NCBI GenBank assembly: GCA_016744515.1
Contig: JADGEF010000005.1
Span: forward strand, 43,741 to 86,080
From: Marinifilaceae bacterium
Lineage (GTDB): Bacteria; Bacteroidota; Bacteroidia; Bacteroidales; Marinifilaceae
DNA: 42,340 bases
Reading direction: 5' to 3'
Shown piece by piece: positions 9,093 through 16,864 of this stretch. The notes below the pieces were generated by a model. It saw only the letters and a list, made by a program, of their open reading frames with translations. It did not search any database and had not been told where the DNA came from. Position 1 is the first letter of the stretch; each line of letters begins with the position of its first letter. The position numbers and the translations under genes are program-made.

Positions 9093-10406
9093 ATGCCGAT
9101 AAAGAGAAAGCCCAATAGCCCATTTGCCCCATCCAAATTCCCAATTTTTTACGGATGGATGGCTATGGTCGCTGCCACAATAGGAATCATCTGTTCCATT
9201 CCAGGGCAAACCATTGGGGTATCGGTTTTCACCGATTATTTGATTGATTCTTTGCAGCTATCTAGAGATGCACTAAGTTCAGCCTATTTGATAGGAACGG
9301 CTATAAGTTCATTATTTTTGACAAAAGCAGGAAAAGTATACGACAAGTTTGGAGCTAGATTCACAGCAATTCTTGCGGCTTGTGTTTTAGCGTTTACCTT
9401 ACTACTCTTCTCCATAAGCGATCAAATGGCTAACAGCATTTCTTCATGGACGAATATCTCATTCTCAGCGGTCAGTTTTGTCTTGGTTTCAGCCTTATTC
9501 TTTATCCTTCGATTTTCTGGACAAGGCGTACTGACTTTAGCTTCGAGGAATATGCTTATGAAATGGTTCAACAAAAACCGTGGACTAGCCAATAGTATCT
9601 CCTCAGCCATTCAATCTTTCGGTTTTGCAGTAGCACCTCTTTTTGTTGCGGGGCTAATTCATAGTACCGATTGGAGCGCAGCTTATCTGATTATGGCAAG
9701 CATCATTGTCGCTTTTATCATTTTCGCCTACATCTTTTTCCGCGATAACCCCGAAGAATGTGGACTTATTCCAGATGGAAAAGTAATTGAAGAAAAAAAG
9801 AAGAAAGCCTTTAAGGATAGCAACAAACAGTTTACACTAAAAGAAGCAAAGAAGACACCTGTCTTTTGGGTTTACGCACTAGCCATTGCCTTTAGTGCCT
9901 TCTTTATTACAGGCTTTACTTTCAATGTGGTTTCTATATTCGAAATATCAGGCTATAGCGAACAAAAAGCTCTTAGTATTTTCATTCCTGCTTCGCTAAT
10001 ATCTATTGTTGCTGCACTTACAGGAAACGTGATTAGCGACTATATGGCACTTAAGAAAATTCTGATTATTTACCTGATTGGCTGCTTGCTTTCATGCATA
10101 GGTTTATCCTTCCTTTCGCATTGGAGCGGTTACTACGTTCTGATTATTGGAAATGGTGTTATGGGAGGACTATTCTCGGTACTAGCTGCCATTACATGGC
10201 CTCGCTTTTTCGGTAGTGATCACTTAGGTGCTATTAGTGGATTGGCTATGTCGCTTATGGTATTTGGCTCAGCTTTGGCTCCCCTTTTCTTTAGCCGAAT
10301 ATATACATTAACAGGTAGTTACCAACTTGCAGGTCTAACAGGTGCTGTTTTAGTTATCATCCTTCTTTTATTTGCTTTAAAACTGAACAACCCTCAGGAC
10401 GATTAA
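9093..10406 (+). CDS. MFS transporter, monocarboxylate/OFA-like
   Basis: 437 residues with about 12 membrane segments in two halves joined by a charged cytoplasmic loop (about 225-250, EEKKKKAFKDSNKQ). The N-terminus has FYGWMAMVAATIG, typical of the bacterial monocarboxylate/oxalate-formate type MFS porters, and GKVYDKFGARF is the loop 2-3 signature of the superfamily. The first half ends with RDNPEECGLIPDG, also typical of this group. It would move a small anion or metabolite across the inner membrane; the substrate is not readable. Its 3' end overlaps the convergent LysM gene by four bases. Confidence 0.87.
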   Translation: MPIKRKPNSPFAPSKFPIFYGWMAMVAATIGIICSIPGQTIGVSVFTDYLIDSLQLSRDALSSAYLIGTAISSLFLTKAGKVYDKFGARFTAILAACVLAFTLLLFSISDQMANSISSWTNISFSAVSFVLVSALFFILRFSGQGVLTLASRNMLMKWFNKNRGLANSISSAIQSFGFAVAPLFVAGLIHSTDWSAAYLIMASIIVAFIIFAYIFFRDNPEECGLIPDGKVIEEKKKKAFKDSNKQFTLKEAKKTPVFWVYALAIAFSAFFITGFTFNVVSIFEISGYSEQKALSIFIPASLISIVAALTGNVISDYMALKKILIIYLIGCLLSCIGLSFLSHWSGYYVLIIGNGVMGGLFSVLAAITWPRFFGSDHLGAISGLAMSLMVFGSALAPLFFSRIYTLTGSYQLAGLTGAVLVIILLLFALKLNNPQDD

Positions 10407-12361
10407 TACTCAAGGAGAAAAGGTTCAATATCCTGATGAACTTCAATTATCGGCTCAAATTTTTGAGCTTTCACTTCAAAATCTTTAGTGTAATTTATCA
10501 TATGAAGACCTCTGTTTTCAAATCCTCCCCAAGCACTAACACTTTCTATATTAAAATTAGATTGAAGAAGTTCAATATCATTAATTTCACTTAAGTGATC
10601 GAAGAATTGACGTCCGTAACGTTTTATTGCAGTAGAAAAATAAAGCGTGAAATCGTAAGCTCTAAATGAATAGTCATTAGGTTCACAACTGAACTCGTAT
10701 CTAAAACGATCTACAAATTGACTAACATTTTCCGATTTGTAATCGATAAAATATGGAGAGAGAATTTGTGTGTTTAATTCGAATAGATTACTCGGATCCA
10801 TACTGCTATAACGTTGCCATGAAGGAAAGCCTATTAATTTTATAGGATATGACTTGCTTAATATTCTAAGGTTTGTCAAAAAGCTTTCAACTACTGCTGC
10901 CTTTGATGACGGAATGACAATGATATTCTCTTGAGTTTTACTTAAAAGGTATTCCAAACCAAGGTTCCCATAATCTTCAAAAGAGATTTTACTGTAGTTA
11001 AGATTAGGATATTTCCAGTATCTGCCATCTTCAAACAATTGTTGTTCAATATCCGAAACTAACTTGTATTCCTCTAATTCCTTATAGTTTTTGCTATGAA
11101 CAATCACAATATTCTTATTCTCCTTGTCAGACATGAGGTGATTAAAAATGTTATCACACAAAGATTGAATTGAAGTGTTTAATTGAAAAACAAAAGGGTT
11201 ATTGTGGAGTTGTTTATTTTTCGAAGATAAAGGTGATATGATAGGAATCTGATTTGCTTGAGCATATTCAGCAACCAATTCAAATGGCTTAGAGTAAACA
11301 GGGCCTAAAATCAAATCTAGTTTCTGAGTTTCTAGGTTTTCTAATATCTTACGAACGGTTGATTGATTTTTTTCTGTATCAAATACGTGTAGATTTATTT
11401 CTAAACCTTGTTCTTTAAGATCTTCAACAGCTAAAAGTACACCTTGGTATAATCTAATGAAATCTCTTGACTTAGGGTAGACTGTTTCAGGCTCCTTACG
11501 AGTCATGATTTGAATCGTATCTTGATACGTATATTCCCAGTTTAAAGAATCGCTTAAAGCTGCATAAAGAGGCAAGAACAGAGCAATGTTTATTTTTGAT
11601 TGAACCGTTGTATCTCTAGTATAATCTTTAAAAATTTGATTGTAATCTGTTACATGTTCAATCTCATCAATAGACTCATCAGTTAGTTCTTCAGTAGATT
11701 CTATTGGTTTTACATTTTTAGGCAAATTCACAATAGTTCCCGATCTAATGTTTCTAAATGATCGAACATGTGGGTTCAGCCTACGGAATACTCTACGTTT
11801 AATGTTGAATTTAAGAAGAATGTCAGATTCTGAATCACTAGCCTTTACCTTGTAGGTGTTTTGTTTCTTATCGGCTAGTTGAGTGTTGTTTTTTTTCTGA
11901 ATCTTAATTACTGTTCCAACAGTCAGCTTGCCATTTTTACCAATTTCAGGATTATCAGCTTTTATATTTTCAATACTTTGATTGAATTGTTTTGACAAGG
12001 AGTAAAGTGTATTTCCCTTTTGAATGACATGGTAGAAATAGTTTGATACCTCTTTCGTTCTGACTTGAGTACTCGTGTTAACTTGAGTAGTTTGTACAAA
12101 CGGAATTCTAAGAATTTCATTTAGATCCAAGCTGTAAGTTCTCTTGCGATTTATTTTCATGACTTCTTCTATGTCAGCACCATAAGCCTTACATATCGAA
12201 AACATGGTTTGTTTTTCTCTTACTACATGCAAATAGTAAAACTTACCAGCAACAACAACTTTTTCGTTAGAACGAATAACTTCGTTAGTTTGTGCTTGAG
12301 TATCTATTATAGCTCCAGATAGGAATAAAAGAATGATAAGTTTTTGGATGAAATATCTCAT
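10403..12361 (-). CDS. LysM-repeat protein with type 1 periplasmic-binding fold
   Basis: 652 residues. An N-terminal signal peptide (about 1-24, ending DTQAQ) leads to LysM-like repeats: about 40-88 (YYLHVVREKQTMFSICKAYG), 108-156 (YFYHVIQKGNTLYSLSKQFN, the clearest copy) and a weaker third copy at about 168-214. After a linker, residues about 255-640 look like a leucine/amino-acid-binding type 1 periplasmic-binding domain: YQGVLLAVEDLKEQG, LDLILGPVYSKP and IPIISPLSSKN are the usual landmarks. LysM binds peptidoglycan, so the protein is likely held on the cell wall. No transporter partners are adjacent, so a structural or regulatory role in cell-wall synthesis, as for LpoA-like PBP-fold proteins, is possible (inference). 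It is convergent with the MFS gene. Confidence 0.85.
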   Translation of the reverse strand: MRYFIQKLIILLFLSGAIIDTQAQTNEVIRSNEKVVVAGKFYYLHVVREKQTMFSICKAYGADIEEVMKINRKRTYSLDLNEILRIPFVQTTQVNTSTQVRTKEVSNYFYHVIQKGNTLYSLSKQFNQSIENIKADNPEIGKNGKLTVGTVIKIQKKNNTQLADKKQNTYKVKASDSESDILLKFNIKRRVFRRLNPHVRSFRNIRSGTIVNLPKNVKPIESTEELTDESIDEIEHVTDYNQIFKDYTRDTTVQSKINIALFLPLYAALSDSLNWEYTYQDTIQIMTRKEPETVYPKSRDFIRLYQGVLLAVEDLKEQGLEINLHVFDTEKNQSTVRKILENLETQKLDLILGPVYSKPFELVAEYAQANQIPIISPLSSKNKQLHNNPFVFQLNTSIQSLCDNIFNHLMSDKENKNIVIVHSKNYKELEEYKLVSDIEQQLFEDGRYWKYPNLNYSKISFEDYGNLGLEYLLSKTQENIIVIPSSKAAVVESFLTNLRILSKSYPIKLIGFPSWQRYSSMDPSNLFELNTQILSPYFIDYKSENVSQFVDRFRYEFSCEPNDYSFRAYDFTLYFSTAIKRYGRQFFDHLSEINDIELLQSNFNIESVSAWGGFENRGLHMINYTKDFEVKAQKFEPIIEVHQDIEPFLLEY

Positions 12362-12406
12362 TAACTAATTATTTTTCAGAGTTTTGGTGTTTGATAAGAT
12401 CATTAA

Positions 12407-12437
12407 CAAAAATAAGAAACAAAGTTTATAAAACAAT
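12407..12437 (-). promoter_or_regulatory. Probable promoter of the LysM gene
   Basis: On the minus strand ATTG (12434-12437), a 19-base spacer and TATTTTTG (12407-12414) fit the Bacteroidetes promoter pattern with one mismatch in the upstream element. It lies about 46 bases before the ATG at 12361. Confidence 0.5.
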
Positions 12438-12572
12438 CATGAGATTCACATTAGCTAAGAGAATTTAGCTTAATTTAAGAATTCAGTTTTCAACGTGTTA
12501 TAAATAAAAAAGTTAGAGTCAAATTGGTATGACTATAAATTAATTTATAGAAGAATTCAGTTTTTGAATAGC

Positions 12573-12598
12573 TTCTTTAAATCTTTTAAGGGGGCACA
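12573..12598 (+). repeat. 26-base IS66 fragment, identical to 16360-16385
   Basis: These 26 bases are identical to 16360-16385, which lies inside the IS66 transposase remnant and encodes the residues FFKSFKGA. The flanks differ on both sides. Here the IS66 piece runs directly into the IS630 remnant, so it is a scrap of a second IS66 copy or a product of rearrangement. Confidence 0.8.
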
Positions 12599-12831
12599 TT
12601 TATTTTCACACCCAAGCACGGACGTTGGCTGAATATGGCAGAGTATAGAACTCCATATATTAACTGGACAATGCTTAAACAGGCATATATCTGCAATTGA
12701 AAAAATTAAAGAAGAGGTAGAAGCATGGCAAAATCACAGAAATACATAATGGGAGTAAAATAAACTGGTAATTTACTACTAAGGAGTCAAGAATAAAATT
12801 GAAGAGACTGTATCCGTCAATAATCAATTAA
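12598..12831 (+). pseudogene. IS630-family transposase, C-terminal remnant
   Basis: Three frames together give the conserved end of an IS630-type DDE transposase. FTPKHGRWLNMAE is at 12605-12643, where family members have Y-T-P-K-H-x-S-W-L-N-x-x-E with the catalytic Glu. GQCLNRHISAIEKIKEEVEA is in another frame from 12666, followed by WQNHRN. KINW-stop-FTTKESRIKLKRLYP is in a third frame at 12757-12816, ending with the stop at 12829-12831. At least two frameshifts and one in-frame stop make it non-functional. Only about 75 of some 350 residues remain and no terminal repeats are visible. It occupies most of the 507-base gap between the LysM and cysQ genes. Confidence 0.8.
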
Positions 12832-12868
12832 CTTAACACTAGTTCACTATGTAAAAATAAATAAAGCC

Positions 12869-13675
12869 TTATCGTTTACACATAAACCAAGGATTCAATA
12901 AATCTGCCTTATTATACGTTAATTCTTCCTGCATATTTAGGTGAAATATTTTTGCTCCTGAAGCTGAAACGATAGCATGGCCAGCAGCAATATCCCACTC
13001 CATAGTTGGCGCATAACGCGGATAAACATCGGCTGATCCTTCTGCAATAAGGCAGAGTTTTAATGAGCTTCCTTTCGAAACGATTTCAACCTCATTCCCA
13101 TTATCCTTTAGTGATTCTATAAACAAGCGCGTTTCATCGTTCATATGAGAACGCGAACCAACAACACGAACACCAGTTCTATCTTGCTTAATCGGCAATT
13201 TCTTTGATACTAATATCAATTCTTCAAGTTTAGCATTCTCAGTAATTTCATCGCAACGGAAAGAACCTAACAATTCGTCCGCAAAATAAAGTTGTTTGAA
13301 TACTGGCACATAAATAACACCAGCCACAGCCTTACCTTCAATTACCAAAGCAACATTCACTGTAAATTCATCGTTACGCTTGATAAATTCTTTGGTGCCA
13401 TCAAGTGGATCAACAATCCAACACGCCGTCCATTCCTTACGCTCTTCGTAAGGCAAGTGTGTCCCCTCTTCACTCAATATGGGAATATCAAATTGATCCA
13501 AAACCGAAACAATAGCATTGTGTGCTCTTTGATCTGCAATGGTCAAGGGACTATCATCCGATTTCAGTTGCACATTAAAATCATCCAACTGATAGACATC
13601 TAATATCTCTTTTCCCGCTTTTATACAAGCCTCAATGGCTGTAGATAAAAGCTCTTTTCTATATTCTAATTTCAT
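12869..13675 (-). CDS. cysQ: 3'(2'),5'-bisphosphate nucleotidase CysQ
   Basis: 268 residues, normal length for CysQ. Family motifs are all present: DSPLTIADQ (41-49), the metal ligands S68-E69-E70, the core DPLDGTKEF (89-97; D89, D92, G93, T94) and the C-terminal EWDIAAGHAI (226-235; D228). CysQ hydrolyses adenosine 3',5'-bisphosphate (PAP) to AMP and phosphate in the cytoplasm, removing the by-product of sulfate assimilation. It lies 64 bases after the SLC13 permease gene on the same strand, so they are probably co-transcribed. The pairing of cysQ with an SLC13-type permease is common in Bacteroidetes sulfur-assimilation clusters, but cysD/cysN/cysC/cysH are not in this window. Confidence 0.94.
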   Translation of the reverse strand: MKLEYRKELLSTAIEACIKAGKEILDVYQLDDFNVQLKSDDSPLTIADQRAHNAIVSVLDQFDIPILSEEGTHLPYEERKEWTACWIVDPLDGTKEFIKRNDEFTVNVALVIEGKAVAGVIYVPVFKQLYFADELLGSFRCDEITENAKLEELILVSKKLPIKQDRTGVRVVGSRSHMNDETRLFIESLKDNGNEVEIVSKGSSLKLCLIAEGSADVYPRYAPTMEWDIAAGHAIVSASGAKIFHLNMQEELTYNKADLLNPWFMCKR

Positions 13676-13739
13676 TTAATTCAGATTAGATGATCCTAAA
13701 TAGTAAACTGTAAAACGACAAAAATAACTCAATTCATTT

Positions 13740-15560
13740 CTAGTAAAAATGGATATAGGAAAGTATCGATACACAAACCACCATATAAATGATTGTTAAT
13801 GGGAAGCCAATCTTAAAGAAATCCCCGAACTTATAAGATCCTGGACCATAAACCATCAAATTAGTTTGATAACCAATAGGTGTCATAAAATTGGCAGCTG
13901 CAGCAAAGGCTACAATCAACACAAAAGGCTCTGGATTGAGGTGTAAACTTAAAGCCATACTCAGTGAGATTGGGAAAATAATGGCAACAGCAGCTTTATT
14001 GGTTACATAGGCAGCCAATATCGTTGTGATTAAATAGATTCCAAAGAGAATCCCGACTCGTCCTAAAGGCATAAATACAGTAATCAAAAGATCAGCAATT
14101 AACTCGGCAAGACCCGATTTAATCATAGCAGTACCAAAGGCCAAAGAGAGTGCAATAATCATTGCCAAATTGAAGTCAATACTAGCTGCAATATCCTTTG
14201 GATTCGTAATCTTAAGGGCAAGAATCACAATAATCATGACGATTAATGTCATGAATAGAGGCACAATTTTTAATGCTGATAAAATCACAGCCAAAATAGT
14301 TCCTCCCAATAGTAATCCAATTTTATAATTCTCCTGCTTACGGAATTCCTTTACCTTCGAAATAAAGTAGAAGTCCTGAACACGCTGCGTTCTAGCTGTA
14401 AAATCGTCTCCGCCCAAAAGAAGAAGCACATCACCTGCACGTACTTTTACATCACCAATTTTACCTGCCATACGCTCACCATTTCGATGAATAGCGATTA
14501 TTGCAGCATCATAATTTCCTCGGAAATTAGCTTCTTTTACGGTCTTTGATATCAAAGTCGAGTTGTGCGAAACAACAATCTCGACAACCTCTAGTTGTTT
14601 TTTATGACTCAGCATACCAACCGTAGGCAGGGTTAAACCCGAATTGGTAAGAATCAAATCAGCAATAGTTTCAGTAGCACCTGCAAAAAATAGACGATCT
14701 CCTTCTTCTAATATAAATTCGGAAGAAACAGCCGCAAGCTTGATGTTGTTTCTTTTGATTTGAAACAGGTATAAGCCCTGAAGGTTACGCAAATTAGCCT
14801 CACCAATTGATTTTCCATTCAAATCAGAACTAGGACGAACATGAGCCTCAACAATATACTGACGTGAATTCTCAGAGAATTTATCTAAGGTATCTGCATT
14901 ATCAGGCAATAGCTTTTTTCCCACAAGTAAAATGTAAGCTGACCCAATAAACATCATAGGAATACCTACATAGGCAAAATCAAACATATCCAAAGATTCC
15001 AAGCCCGGAATAATATTTTGATCTATAACCATACCATTTACTATCAAGTTGGTCGATGTACCAATCAAAGTAATACAACCACCTAAAATAGCAGAATATG
15101 ATAGGGGGATTAAAAGTTTTGAAGGTGATATATTATTTCGTTTACTCCATGAGTGCACATAAGGCATCATAACAGCAACCAAGGGTGTATTATTTAAAAA
15201 AGCAGAGAATCCACCAACTAAAAACATCATTCTAGCCATAAACTGGCGGTAGGTTTTTGCTCGCTGAAAAACCTTGTCGAAGAGATTTTCAACAATCCCT
15301 AAATCTCGTATGATATCACCAATTAGGAGCAGCATAAGAATAACCATAACCTGATCGTTGGCAAAACCACCCATAATTTCAGCTGGCGTTAAAACCCCAA
15401 AAATCCCTAAAACGACAACACCAATCAAAAAAGTGAAAGCAGGACCAACCCATTCCTTGTAGAAGGACAAGACAATAAAAATTAAAACAATTGATACAAC
15501 GATGGCATCAAAACTGAGCATATGATAGAATTTATGTATAGAGCTTCTTAAAAGCTTCAA
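13740..15560 (-). CDS. SLC13-family permease with two TrkA-C domains (possible sulfate transporter)
   Basis: 606 residues. Membrane helices fill about 15-210 and 410-606; between them lie two TrkA-C (RCK_C) regulatory domains, about 232-305 (VRPSSDLNGKSIGEANLRNL, then EGDRLFFAG) and 318-395 (VVSHNSTLISKTVKEANFRG, then AGDVLLLLGG). The re-entrant loop motifs NNTPLVAVMMP and GTSTNLIVNG in the first half and the TNKAAVAIIFP and TPIGYQTNLMVYGPG stretches in the second are typical of the DASS/SLC13 fold. The frame opens with TTG at 15560, but the ATG at 15521 (MLSFDAIVV) matches the usual N-terminus and is more likely. The cysQ neighbour suggests sulfate as substrate (inference); dicarboxylate or another anion is possible. 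Confidence 0.87.
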   Translation of the reverse strand: MKLLRSSIHKFYHMLSFDAIVVSIVLIFIVLSFYKEWVGPAFTFLIGVVVLGIFGVLTPAEIMGGFANDQVMVILMLLLIGDIIRDLGIVENLFDKVFQRAKTYRQFMARMMFLVGGFSAFLNNTPLVAVMMPYVHSWSKRNNISPSKLLIPLSYSAILGGCITLIGTSTNLIVNGMVIDQNIIPGLESLDMFDFAYVGIPMMFIGSAYILLVGKKLLPDNADTLDKFSENSRQYIVEAHVRPSSDLNGKSIGEANLRNLQGLYLFQIKRNNIKLAAVSSEFILEEGDRLFFAGATETIADLILTNSGLTLPTVGMLSHKKQLEVVEIVVSHNSTLISKTVKEANFRGNYDAAIIAIHRNGERMAGKIGDVKVRAGDVLLLLGGDDFTARTQRVQDFYFISKVKEFRKQENYKIGLLLGGTILAVILSALKIVPLFMTLIVMIIVILALKITNPKDIAASIDFNLAMIIALSLAFGTAMIKSGLAELIADLLITVFMPLGRVGILFGIYLITTILAAYVTNKAAVAIIFPISLSMALSLHLNPEPFVLIVAFAAAANFMTPIGYQTNLMVYGPGSYKFGDFFKIGFPLTIIYMVVCVSILSYIHFY

Positions 15561-15819
15561 ATGAACGAATTAAGCGCAAAAAGCTGAATATGCAGCCTTA
15601 CAGAGCTACTACAATTTACGAATATACAAAAAAACTAAGGTGCCCCCCTATTCTTATGCTTATTTAAGATCAATATGTAACTATTCAGTCTCAAATCTCA
15701 AAAGCATAAATTTTCACATCAATTGTTCATAAGTATAGCCCTTCGCATCAAAATTCTTAATAAGTTCACTATGAAATATTGCTAGATTACTTTAAAAGAT
15801 AGGATCTTTATATCAAAAG
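15561..15819. other. Gene-free stretch upstream of the SLC13 gene
   Basis: 259 bases. A short sequence TATATTCG on the minus strand near 15620 resembles a -7 element but has no matching upstream element. I see no RNA gene and no recognisable coding remnant. It may be leftover IS66 flank. Confidence 0.4.
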
Positions 15820-16476
15820 TTTTTCCTTAGAAGAATCTCAAAACATAGTATTTCAGAACTTCTTCGTTCGATTGAAGAAGTCCGCAACTTGTGCAATAAA
15901 CACGAGAATGAGATTTGTGTATTAAAAAATGAGAATCAAGAGTTAAAAGAGGAGATCACGTCCCTAAAATATAGAAATGATAGTCACAATAGTAGCGCCT
16001 CCAAAGCATCATCAAATCTGTACAGCACATTTGCAACGTGAACTCATTAGCTTAACACAGAAGTATCCAATGCAAACGTGGACAATGAAATTTAATGACT
16101 TAATACTGGAATCTTTAAAATTAGCAAAGAGATACAAACAAGTTCCTAAAAAAGAATTTGACCAAATATTCTTGAAATTGGATAAGCTCCTTAAGCTGAA
16201 GATTAATCCTAAATGAAAAGAAATAATAGCTTTTACGAATCGAATGATTAGGTACAAAGATTTTCTCTTCAATTTTCTTTCAAACACAGCAATACCCCTG
16301 ATAATAATGCTTCGGAGAGAGCTATTCGGAATGTCAAAGTAAAACAGAAAGTTAGTGGATTCTTTAAATCTTTTAAGGGGGCACAGAACTATGCAACTCT
16401 AAGTTCATGTATTGATACAGCTATTAAACAAGGGATAAACCCTTGGGAGAAGTTGTGCCAACTTGCCAACTATTAG
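15820..16476 (+). pseudogene. IS66-family transposase (TnpC) remnant with internal deletion
   Basis: Pieces of an IS66 transposase lie in order in shifting frames. The frame at 15850 gives the N-terminal coiled-coil (ENEICVLKNENQELKEEI) and HNSSASKASSN, a relic of the family NSS-x-PPSSD motif. A new frame at about 16015 gives ICTAHLQRELISL, matching the family motif C-x-AHL-x-REL, and continues to a TGA at 16214. After this stop the same frame gives KEIIAFTNRM and YKDFLFNFL. A further shift gives PDNNASERAIRNVKVKQKVS from 16297, the conserved end with the catalytic Glu, then FKGAQNYATLSSCIDTAIKQG, and the TAG at 16474-16476. About 300 central residues, including the first catalytic Asp residues, are missing. 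It is clearly dead. Confidence 0.88.
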
Positions 16477-16606
16477 CATACTGAATAGTTACTAATTTTA
16501 AATAAATATCTAATTGAGAATTATCTCGATCGAATATGATTTCTTTTATTGACCATGGATCTTCTAAGCCCAAAGCAATTGTAAATATTTGTTCTGAATT
16601 ATTCAT
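16424..16606 (-). pseudogene. ISL3-family transposase, N-terminal fragment
   Basis: The minus-strand frame from the ATG at 16606 gives NNSEQIFTIALGLEDPW, then IKEIIFDRDNSQLDIYL, which resembles the start of ISL3 transposases (LF-x-x-ALGL-x-x-PW, then a region ending in LDI-x-I). After about 40 residues the similarity ends and the frame runs into the antisense of the IS66 remnant, so only the head is left. The whole frame from 16621 is only 65 codons. Outside it lie two copies of a GGCTCTATGT sequence, which fits an ISL3-type end. Confidence 0.6.
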
Positions 16607-16644
16607 ATCCACAAATAGCATTTATCACTTACCCACCTAAAACA

Positions 16645-16688
16645 ACATAGAGCCAAAATGACTACCCGCTGTACTTCGACATAGAGCC
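16645..16688 (-). repeat. Two copies of GGCTCTATGT, possible ISL3 terminal repeat
   Basis: ACATAGAGCC occurs at 16645-16654 and again at 16679-16688; on the minus strand these read GGCTCTATGT. ISL3-family ends commonly begin GGCTCT, and the position just upstream of an ISL3-like transposase head fits the outer end of that element. No matching inverted end is seen because the other side is lost. Confidence 0.45.
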
Positions 16689-16736
16689 TTTTTAATTGAG
16701 TTTGGGAAACCCAAACACTAAGAAAAAGAAAGAATC

Positions 16737-16770
16737 AGGCAGCTCAATAAAATTGGTTTAATCGCTGCCT
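16737..16770 (-). terminator. Possible terminator after the GH16 gene
   Basis: AGGCAGC (16737-16743) and GCTGCCT (16764-16770) form a 7-bp stem with a 20-base loop, about 95 bases after the GH16 stop. On the minus strand a T-rich but interrupted stretch follows. The long loop and broken T-run make this a weak call. Confidence 0.35.
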
Positions 16771-16864
16771 AAAACTTAACGAAGTATTGATTTTCAACAA
16801 AATACAATAACTTATGAGCTGGTTTATCTTAAATAAGTATTCTCTTACACTATTTAAGATTAGA

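Larger units (their letters stand above)
16477..16864. other. Gap holding the ISL3 head and the 3' flank of the GH16 gene
   Basis: Besides the ISL3 fragment and its repeats, the stretch has a strong small hairpin GTTTGGG-AAA-CCCAAAC (16700-16716) with no T-run on either strand, and the weak terminator candidate at 16737-16770. No other gene is seen. Confidence 0.5.

Noticed and set aside
15977-16216. 79-residue ORF as a small gene
   Set aside because: It encodes the AHL-x-REL part of the broken IS66 transposase; the frame is a pseudogene fragment, not a gene of its own.
16700-16716. Hairpin GTTTGGG-AAA-CCCAAAC as a terminator
   Set aside because: The stem is good but no T-run follows on either strand; it may be part of an IS end.
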